A stretch of DNA of 5,721 bases, from contig JBAXKZ010000043.1 in NCBI GenBank assembly GCA_037135095.1, positions 1 to 5,721 of the forward strand, in the 5' to 3' direction. The notes under the pieces were generated by a model, which was not told the origin of the DNA, ran no database searches, and saw only the letters and a program-made list of their open reading frames with translations. Each line of letters opens with the position of its first letter. The first letter of the stretch is position 1. The DNA is from CAIMZW01 sp037135095 (GTDB lineage Bacteria > Actinomycetota > Actinomycetes > Nanopelagicales > Nanopelagicaceae). Of the stretch, positions 1 through 4,927 are shown one piece after another. The translations under genes were made by a program, and so were the position numbers.

Positions 1-1765
1 CGTCGATAATTACCAGCGTTAATTCGGTTGTCTTATTGGTTTGATTTCGCTCAAGGGTCCATCTCCCATTTGTGGCGTGGTCAAATAACCGCGAGCCCGC
101 GCCTTTCTCAACTTGGTCAATTTCATTGCCATTGTCTGAGATAAAAACCTTTGTACGGCGATCACGAACTTGACTTATTTTGATCCATGCTTCAGTGGCC
201 TCACCATGTCTTACAGCGTTGGATAGCCCTTCTTCAATCAAGCCAATAATCCGATCCAAATTTTTATACTTGTCCAGAGCGCCACGAGATTCAATCTCAA
301 TATTGGTTACCAGAATTCCGTCCCATAATTTGGCAAGACGATTGACTTCCTGGAGCAGAACTCGGTTCGGATCCAATTCTACAAAATCAACGACCGTCAG
401 TGCCGTCCTTACCTCGTTGAGCGCTCGATTCATGGCATCTTCATCTTCAACTATTTGAGAATTAGAAAGAACTAGCGCCGCAGCATTTAACCTCGACTGC
501 ACATGGCCGTGAAGATATCGTTCCCAATTGATATCACTCGCACCCACATTTGATTTAGCAACTATCATCTCGTGCTTTGACGCTCCAAATAATCTGATTT
601 CTGATTCTATTTCACTTACCGACAAAAGTCCGGCCTGAGCTAAATAGCCAAAGAAAGTTAAAACTGTCAGGCGAATAACGAACATGTGAACCACTGCAAC
701 AGCAACCGAGTTGCTATAAGCCAATCCAGCGTAGGTCAGATATAACGTAATCACACCCATACCCAATTGCAGAATAAAGCCAATTCCTAAAGCCATTATT
801 GGTTTGGAAGGATTTCGTCGAAAAAGAGCAATACCAACCAGGTGTCCAGAAAGAGTGGTAGCAGCGACCAGGAACAGTTGCAAAGGCAGAGAAGAATCGA
901 AATCTGCCCTAAGGGAGTACTGAAAGGTGGCCAATATCATTGCTGCCAACAACCACTGTGTATTTAGCGGGCGGGCTTTTATACTGGAACGAAGTTGACG
1001 ATAAATATCACCGGGAAATTCAAATAGGTTTAATAAACCCACTCTCGAAAAAGTATTGGGAGAATGCGAGCCATAATCAAAGCTGACCCTGCTTAGTCTT
1101 CTAGCGGCTTCTCGAATTTGAACTGGAATCAAAGGATGTCGTAAACCATAATTCTCAATTCGACGCGAAAGCAATTCCAGCTCCGCAGCTGCAGATTTTA
1201 GGAATTCTCTCTTTCTCGACTCAAGAGAATTCGGGGCCGAAGATTCATCAGATTTCAACGAATTGAATTCGTTACTTTCCAAATAGATCTGATGCAACGC
1301 AACTTTACGAAGGTGCTGATATCTAGTGAAACTTGACACAACTAGTGAATGCAAAGGTAACCAGAAAGCTCCAATGGATATGCCCGCAGCATAATAAGAC
1401 CAAACATTAGAACTTCCGGCCTGACCTAAGAGTGTTTTATCCAAGGTTTGACCTAAGAGTGTGTTGCCTATCGCAAAATAGGTCGTTCCCAAAAGGCCGC
1501 CGAGCGCTCCTACCCCCATAATCGCCTTCGTTGAAAGAGACAAAATTCGAAATCGTTTCAGCCAACTATCAATCGAACGCCAAATACCGTAGACCAGCAC
1601 GATGGTTGATATCTTCAGCAGAAACAAGGAGAGAAAGAGTTTGGCTGGAACGCCTAATTGAAGATTGGTCACGAGCGCGCTGATGAAAAATATTGAAAAC
1701 ATTGGCCTCTGATAACGTAAATTGATTCGCCATCTGAATAACCTTAGGTTTGGGGTTAGCTCCAT
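1..1765 (-). CDS. Sensor histidine kinase, NarX/DesK-like (HisKA_3 type), multi-pass membrane; C-terminus off the window
   Basis: Reading leftwards from the ATG at 1765, an open frame of 588 codons runs to the window edge, so the protein lacks only its last residues. Hydrophobic segments near residues 22-38, 41-62, 82-100, 122-146 and then 270-284, 294-315, 323-345, 354-382 suggest about eight membrane passes in two groups, separated by a charged cytoplasmic stretch (about 147-265). The kinase core follows: an H-box around LHGHVQSRL (418-426) with H419 as the likely phosphorylated His, an ATPase N-box EEGLSNAVRH (511-520, N516), a G1-like DNGN (544-547) and a GAG-containing lid (555-557). The residue after the His is Gly, not the usual Asp or Glu of HisKA_3. 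The gene starts 6 bases after the response-regulator stop, so the two are probably one operon. It should autophosphorylate and pass phosphate to that regulator. The signal sensed is unknown. Confidence 0.9.
   Translation of the reverse strand, partial: MELTPNLRLFRWRINLRYQRPMFSIFFISALVTNLQLGVPAKLFLSLFLLKISTIVLVYGIWRSIDSWLKRFRILSLSTKAIMGVGALGGLLGTTYFAIGNTLLGQTLDKTLLGQAGSSNVWSYYAAGISIGAFWLPLHSLVVSSFTRYQHLRKVALHQIYLESNEFNSLKSDESSAPNSLESRKREFLKSAAAELELLSRRIENYGLRHPLIPVQIREAARRLSRVSFDYGSHSPNTFSRVGLLNLFEFPGDIYRQLRSSIKARPLNTQWLLAAMILATFQYSLRADFDSSLPLQLFLVAATTLSGHLVGIALFRRNPSKPIMALGIGFILQLGMGVITLYLTYAGLAYSNSVAVAVVHMFVIRLTVLTFFGYLAQAGLLSVSEIESEIRLFGASKHEMIVAKSNVGASDINWERYLHGHVQSRLNAAALVLSNSQIVEDEDAMNRALNEVRTALTVVDFVELDPNRVLLQEVNRLAKLWDGILVTNIEIESRGALDKYKNLDRIIGLIEEGLSNAVRHGEATEAWIKISQVRDRRTKVFISDNGNEIDQVEKGAGSRLFDHATNGRWTLERNQTNKTTELTLVIID
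1257..1273. repeat. Perfect short palindrome inside the kinase gene
   Basis: AACGAATT, one central G, then AATTCGTT: arms of 8 bases with a 1-base centre. It lies in the coding sequence for the linker of the histidine kinase (around residues 164-170). It may be a chance product of Glu/Asn/Ser codons. No function is claimed. Confidence 0.5.
1418..1462. repeat. Direct repeat, 27-base period, in the kinase gene
   Basis: The 14-base string TGACCTAAGAGTGT occurs at 1422-1435 and again at 1449-1462, exactly 27 bases (9 codons) apart; including flanking bases, 16 of 18 match. On the coding (minus) strand it encodes TLLGQ twice, at residues 102-106 and 111-115, in the segment between two predicted membrane passes. 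It looks like the remnant of a small in-frame duplication. Confidence 0.75.
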
Positions 1766-1771
1766 CGCCGC

Positions 1772-2446
1772 TTAACGATGTTTCCCGGTAAGCGAAACGA
1801 AATGCCGAGTAATCAGTACCCTTTGATTCGTTTCCGGCTCGTTTGCAATTCTAAGCCGCTTTGCCAATCTAGAAATTGCGTTCTCGACAGATTTCAAATT
1901 TATCTGGTGGAGTCGCGCTATCTCGATATTGGACTTTCCAAGTGCAATTAACTTCATTAATTGGATCTGCGAATTGGTTAGAGAAATTTTGGGAAGCGCT
2001 ATTTGTTCCTCTTGCGATAATTCCTTCTTAGTTTTTCTTTGATGTTCGAAAGCAGCCAAAATGGCTTTGCTAAGGATTTGAGAATTAACCATTTCGCCTT
2101 TGATGAGGTAAACGGTTCCGGCCGGAGCGTTGTCTTTAGAGACATGGACCAAACGTGGGTCTCTGTGAGAACTCAAAATCACAATGCCCATATTAGGAAA
2201 GCGACGTTTCACGACATGAGCTAAATCAAGCCCAGAAGGTCCTTCCCCCAGATCTAAATCAAATATGCAAACGTGCGGAGTGTTGTTTTGTAAGAATTCC
2301 AAAGTCTCTGCACTTGTGCCCAAAACTTTCATTACTTGGAAGCCTAGATTTTCTGTCATCTCGCGCATTGCAATCCGCGTGAATGAATCATCTTCGACAA
2401 TTAGGACGCGCAGCCTGACCGTCTGCGCCGTCTCTTCAATTAACAT
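1772..2446 (-). CDS. Response regulator, NarL/FixJ family (REC + LuxR-type HTH)
   Basis: A DNA-binding response regulator of 224 residues from the ATG at 2446. The receiver domain opens with LRVLIVEDD (acidic residues E18, D19, D20), has the likely phosphorylation site D63 in CIFDLDLGEGPSG, Ser92 at the end of beta-4 (VILSS) and the conserved Lys116 (YLIKG). The C-terminal LuxR/GerE helix-turn-helix runs from about 156 (LTNSQ) to 198, with GKSNIEIAR and KSVENAISRLAKRL. Start choice: the frame extends upstream to a GTG at 2512, giving 22 more residues, but those precede the receiver domain, and the ATG at 2446 gives a usual 12-residue lead-in. Neither start has a strong Shine-Dalgarno sequence. 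It is followed 6 bases later by the histidine kinase gene, its probable partner, and is divergent from the signal peptidase cluster, which is a plausible target. Short C-terminal extension after the HTH. Confidence 0.92.
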   Translation of the reverse strand: MLIEETAQTVRLRVLIVEDDSFTRIAMREMTENLGFQVMKVLGTSAETLEFLQNNTPHVCIFDLDLGEGPSGLDLAHVVKRRFPNMGIVILSSHRDPRLVHVSKDNAPAGTVYLIKGEMVNSQILSKAILAAFEHQRKTKKELSQEEQIALPKISLTNSQIQLMKLIALGKSNIEIARLHQINLKSVENAISRLAKRLRIANEPETNQRVLITRHFVSLTGKHR

Positions 2447-2530
2447 GCCGAATTCTCGCAAACTTAAAACGATATTTCTCGCCGAAATTGACCCTTTAGT
2501 GAGGATCCGCACGCCTGTTGAAACCTGCGG

Positions 2531-2563
2531 AGGGGCAAACCCCCCTGTGGATTTCGAGGGGTT
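2531..2563. promoter_or_regulatory. Candidate switching hairpins in the divergent intergenic region
   Basis: A run of six C (2540-2545) sits between two AGGGG tracts (2531-2535 and 2557-2561). The C run can pair either with the left tract (AGGGG 2531-2535 with CCCCT 2542-2546) or with the right one (AACCCC 2538-2543 with GGGGTT 2558-2563). The two folds exclude each other. Either strand could be transcribed: it would lie in the leader of the response regulator (minus) or of the signal peptidase (plus). No known riboswitch class is recognised, and no convincing sigma-70 promoter was found for either direction in 2447-2623. Confidence 0.35.
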
Positions 2564-2597
2564 AGCTCTCGCGCCGACAATCTAAAGACTTCCTCGC

Positions 2598-2612
2598 AAT
2601 TGCCCCGCAATT
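2598..2612. promoter_or_regulatory. Operator-like palindrome upstream of the signal peptidase gene
   Basis: AATTGC-CCC-GCAATT is a perfect 6+3+6 inverted repeat ending 11 bases before the ATG at 2624. Its position over the likely promoter or translation-initiation region makes it a candidate protein-binding site. The 8-mer TCGCAATT overlapping its left arm recurs at 4191-4198, upstream of the second structural gene. That the divergent regulator binds here is inference only. Confidence 0.35.
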
Positions 2613-2623
2613 AAGTTACGGCC

Positions 2624-3262
2624 ATGAATTTATTCCGGAAGCGAAAAGTGAAATCAGTTCAAAGGGTGCAAATCCTCCCGTTGATTCTCCTGCTTCTCTC
2701 GATTCTACCGATTGCCCTTTCTGCCACTTTGGGAGTGCATTTAAGCATCGTCCTGTCCGGAAGCATGAAGCCAATCATCCAGCCAGGAGATGCCCTTCTG
2801 ACCAAATTGACCCCAGTTTCAAAGATCCACACCGGGCAAGTGATCGTCTATTACAGCTCCCGCTTAGGCATGGACGTGGCTCACCGAGTGGTCGCCAAAA
2901 CAACTACGAATGGCCAGACAACGCTGACAACTAAGGGCGATTCCAATCCGTTGCCCGATGAATCCCTGACATTGGACAAAAACCTTCAACTTCCAGTTAA
3001 TAAATTTGTAGTTCCGAAAATCGGTTATGTCTTTATTCGATTTCAAGGGATTTCAGGAAAATTTTTGCTTCTAATTCTTTTCGGCCTAACTTTCGGAATC
3101 TTTAGCGTCGTCACCTCCAACAGAGGTAGGTCAAAATCCAAAGCCAAGATCCAGCGAGAGCGATCCGCGGATGAATCTGAAATTCGAACGCTCTCTAATT
3201 CAAGAGCGCAGTTCGAGTACCCCACCACCAAACCCACTAACCAAAGGATAGAAAATGACTAG
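2624..3262 (+). CDS. Signal peptidase I, SipW/archaeal type (S26B), sipW-like
   Basis: A membrane serine peptidase of 212 residues that removes signal peptides on the outer face of the membrane. A basic N-terminus is followed by membrane segment 1 (about 17-37). The nucleophile box SGSMKP has Ser47, and the second box MDVAHRVV has His87 where bacterial LepB has the catalytic Lys; this marks the SipW/ER/archaeal subfamily. A TKGDSN box (103-108) with D106 and D112 supplies the expected acidic residues. A second membrane segment spans about 147-164. Unusually, about 48 hydrophilic, charged residues follow it and should lie in the cytoplasm. The stop overlaps the next start by 8 bases (ATGACTAG), so it is probably co-translated with the exported protein it would process. 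No clear Shine-Dalgarno precedes the ATG; initiation may be weak or leaderless. SipW enzymes typically serve TasA/camelysin-type substrates, which fits the next three genes. Confidence 0.9.
   Translation: MNLFRKRKVKSVQRVQILPLILLLLSILPIALSATLGVHLSIVLSGSMKPIIQPGDALLTKLTPVSKIHTGQVIVYYSSRLGMDVAHRVVAKTTTNGQTTLTTKGDSNPLPDESLTLDKNLQLPVNKFVVPKIGYVFIRFQGISGKFLLLILFGLTFGIFSVVTSNRGRSKSKAKIQRERSADESEIRTLSNSRAQFEYPTTKPTNQRIEND
3243..3248 (+). promoter_or_regulatory. Ribosome binding site for the first TasA-like gene
   Basis: AAAGGA lies 6 bases before the ATG at 3255, inside the last codons of the signal peptidase gene. It supports that start and the 8-base gene overlap. Confidence 0.6.
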
Positions 3263-4175
3263 CAATTTCCTTCGTGTTATCACCCTTCAAGGTGCTAGCA
3301 AGTCCGTAAGAATAATGGCCCTTTTGGCCGTTGGTTCGTTAGGCGTGGTGGGAGTTACTTCCGCTACTTCCGCGAACTTGAACGCCACTGCATTTAACAC
3401 AGCAAACCACCAAATCGACTCTGGAACATTGCGTTTAACGCTTGCCGATGTCGGACCTGGCGCTGGTTTCACCACGACCGTCTCACAAATGGCTCCCGGC
3501 GATACTGAATATCGCTATGTGACCTTGACTCAAGGAGCCAAGAACGTTTTGGGCTTAACCCCTAAGCTCCAAATTTCCGATGTTAACAGCACCCTTCTGA
3601 CAACCGACAAAGTCCGCGGACTTCAGATCACGGTTCAGAACTGTGCAACTGCATGGACTGTTTCTGCTGGTAGCACCGCAGCAAGTTGCACCGGCGGCGC
3701 AACATCCGTTATTGCCAACACCTCTATTGTCAATCTAAAGACGTTGACAACTCTTAACAATTACTTGCTTGCAAAGAGCAATGTGAACTATTTGCAGTTC
3801 GCTATCAATCTGCCTGCTGGTAACGATGAGGCCACAGCAAATGGTTCACTTACCCCAACCATCAGCAATGGTTCACAAATCATCACAGCTGGTTCAATCT
3901 CAGGAAGCGTCGCTTCTTTCACTACTGCTTCAGCTGCTCAACTATCTGTTGGTGAAGTTTTCAGCATCGCGAACGCTGTCGGTGGCACTGGTTACAACAC
4001 TACTTACACGGTTCTAACCTCCTCAGGTACAACAGTCACTGCTACCCCAGCAGTAAACCCAACTGGAAGCATGACATCCGGTACAGCTACTGAATCAACA
4101 ATTCAGGAATTGACCGCTCTGATTACTTGGACCTTTTCCGAGACCCAGAGAGTCGCAACCTCGAACAACGCTTAA
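3255..4175 (+). CDS. TasA/camelysin-like exported protein with SipW-type signal and inserted domain
   Basis: A 306-residue exported protein. The N-terminal hydrophobic segment (about 19-37) leads to ATSANLNATAFN, then QIDSGTLRLTL (53-63); this matches the layout of SipW-processed TasA/camelysin proteins, with cleavage probably near residues 38-40. PGDTEYRYVTLTQ (81-93) resembles the PGD...N-G strand motif of that family. Cys130 and Cys145, with Trp134 (C-x3-W), are conserved in the next gene and could form a disulfide. About residues 204-279 have no counterpart in the paralogue at 4218-4919 and form an inserted domain. The C-terminus, TWTFSETQR then ending NA, matches the paralogue (SETQR...NA). 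It overlaps the signal peptidase gene by 8 bases. By analogy it may be a fibre or surface-matrix subunit; the family call is from motifs, the fibre role is inferred. Confidence 0.8.
   Translation: MTSNFLRVITLQGASKSVRIMALLAVGSLGVVGVTSATSANLNATAFNTANHQIDSGTLRLTLADVGPGAGFTTTVSQMAPGDTEYRYVTLTQGAKNVLGLTPKLQISDVNSTLLTTDKVRGLQITVQNCATAWTVSAGSTAASCTGGATSVIANTSIVNLKTLTTLNNYLLAKSNVNYLQFAINLPAGNDEATANGSLTPTISNGSQIITAGSISGSVASFTTASAAQLSVGEVFSIANAVGGTGYNTTYTVLTSSGTTVTATPAVNPTGSMTSGTATESTIQELTALITWTFSETQRVATSNNA
3840..3876 (+). repeat. Short direct repeat at the edge of the inserted domain
   Basis: AATGGTTCAC occurs at 3840-3849 and 3867-3876, 27 bases apart and in frame, encoding NGS twice. It lies where the paralogue alignment breaks, so it may be a trace of how the extra domain was gained. 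Confidence 0.6.
3864..4091 (+). other. Inserted beta-rich domain, phage-tail/FCCH-like
   Basis: Residues about 204-279 of the first TasA-like protein. The pattern SVASFTTASAAQLSVGEVFS, then GTGYNTTYTVLTSSGTTV, resembles the small beta domain (V-x-T-T...H-G-L-S-V-G-D-x-V-x-I-S...G-Y-N-G-T-Y-T-V...S-S-T-T-F) common in phage tail and other structural proteins, sometimes annotated as FCCH or Ig-like. Sequence before it aligns to the paralogue up to about NGSLTPT, and sequence after it from about STIQELTALITWTF. The boundaries are approximate and the resemblance is by eye. Confidence 0.55.
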
Positions 4176-4184
4176 TGAATAACC

Positions 4185-4190
4185 TATAAC
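4185..4190 (+). promoter_or_regulatory. Possible -10 box for an internal promoter
   Basis: TATAAC differs from TATAAT at one base and lies 27 bases before the second structural gene. At 17-base spacing the upstream hexamer is CGAACA, only 3 of 6 matches to TTGACA, so this is weak. It could also be part of the operon leader. Confidence 0.2.
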
Positions 4191-4204
4191 TCGCAATTAG
4201 CAAA

Positions 4205-4250
4205 AGGGAGGCCAGCAATGATGAAGTTAAAAGTCGCTGCTGGCCTCTCT
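4205..4250 (+). promoter_or_regulatory. Hairpin sequestering the ribosome binding site of the second TasA-like gene
   Basis: GAGGCCAGCA (4208-4217) is perfectly complementary to TGCTGGCCTC (4238-4247). The stem extends outward through a G-U pair (4207/4248), G-C (4206/4249) and A-U (4205/4250), giving 13 base pairs. The Shine-Dalgarno GGGAGG (4206-4211) is wholly in the left arm, and the 20-base loop opens with the tandem start codons AUGAUG (4218-4223). No T run follows, so it is not an intrinsic terminator in this direction. The right arm also encodes the protein's residues AAGLS. The geometry suggests translational control by ribosome-site occlusion. Confidence 0.75.
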
Positions 4251-4919
4251 GCGAAAAAACGAAGACGCAAGTTCAAAGCAATTAGATACTTAGCTGGTTC
4301 GCTCTCTCTTTTCCTAGGGCTAACTTTGGTGACTTCAGGTGCAATGGCAAAATTGAACGCAAACGCATTTAACCTGACCGCAACGCAGATTAAGACAGGC
4401 TCGGTTCGATTAACGCAAAGCGCATCGGGTTTAAGCGCTGGCTGGACAACACCGATATCCGGGATAGTCCCTGGCGATTCTCAAATCCGATATTTGAGTT
4501 TTACTCAAAGCACGCAAGGTGCCACAAGTCCAACGATCACAATTACCGATTCAGCTGCTTCGCTTCTTTCAACCAGTTCAACCAGAGGACTTCAACTCAC
4601 AATCGACCGCTGTACGGTCGCATGGACCTTTACAGTAGGCAGCGCCATCGCTGGTACCTGCTCAGGCACTTCATATTCAGTGCTAGCTAGCAGCGCAATT
4701 TCAACGCTCTCGACCGCAAAAGCCTTAACCAATTTCAATACAACCGCCAGCGGAGTTAATTATCTTAAAGTGACCATCTCCCTACCCATTGGAACCTCTG
4801 AAACCATAATTGATGGCGCCATGTCTACTGCCGGAGCTGCGACCATATTCGGGTTGAGCGCCAACCTCACCTTAACTATCTCTGAGACGCAACGGGCTGC
4901 CGTTCTTAGGAATGCGTAA
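4218..4919 (+). CDS. TasA/camelysin-like exported protein, second paralogue
   Basis: A 233-residue paralogue of the preceding protein without its inserted domain. A basic n-region (K13-R20, KKRRRKFK) precedes a hydrophobic segment (about 24-42), then AMAKLNANAFN and QIKTGSVRLTQ (57-67), parallel to NLNATAFN and QIDSGTLRLTL upstream; cleavage is probably near residues 42-44. PGDSQIRYLSFTQ (85-97), RGLQLTI, C132-x3-W136 and Cys147, VNYLKVTISLP and the C-terminal SETQR...NA all have counterparts in the first paralogue. The two Cys are 15 positions apart in both. Start: tandem ATGs at 4218 and 4221 with GGGAGG 6 or 9 bases upstream; no other Met occurs before 43. The initiation region is folded into a strong hairpin, so its translation may be regulated apart from the upstream genes. 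Probable surface or fibre subunit processed by the linked signal peptidase (inference). Confidence 0.8.
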   Translation: MMKLKVAAGLSAKKRRRKFKAIRYLAGSLSLFLGLTLVTSGAMAKLNANAFNLTATQIKTGSVRLTQSASGLSAGWTTPISGIVPGDSQIRYLSFTQSTQGATSPTITITDSAASLLSTSSTRGLQLTIDRCTVAWTFTVGSAIAGTCSGTSYSVLASSAISTLSTAKALTNFNTTASGVNYLKVTISLPIGTSETIIDGAMSTAGAATIFGLSANLTLTISETQRAAVLRNA

Positions 4920-4927
4920 CAGCTGAG

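Noticed and set aside
180..458. Plus-strand open frame of 92 codons.
   Set aside because: Lies opposite the ATPase domain of the histidine kinase, whose motifs are unmistakable; low-complexity Ser/Thr/Arg product with no domain.
1257..1273. Perfect 8+1+8 palindrome as a protein-binding site.
   Set aside because: It lies deep inside the kinase coding sequence with no start nearby; kept only as a repeat.
2492..2504. Minus strand reads CCTCACTAAAGGG, a 13-base match to the core of the phage T3 RNA polymerase promoter, next to a GGATCC site.
   Set aside because: The flanking bases do not continue the T3 promoter, the surrounding sequence is an ordinary gene start region, and there is no other vector or phage sequence. 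Probably coincidence.
2265..2585. Plus-strand open frame of 106 codons.
   Set aside because: Antisense to the receiver domain of the response regulator and its leader; no recognisable domain.
2532..2586. GEMM-I c-di-GMP riboswitch, suggested by GGGCAAACC and a later CTAAAG.
   Set aside because: The conserved GGGACGCAAAGCC part and the GNRA-type loop are missing; only short strings match.
4205..4250. The strong hairpin as an intrinsic transcription terminator.
   Set aside because: No T run follows on the plus strand, the loop is long, and the stem contains the Shine-Dalgarno and flanks the start codon of a real gene.
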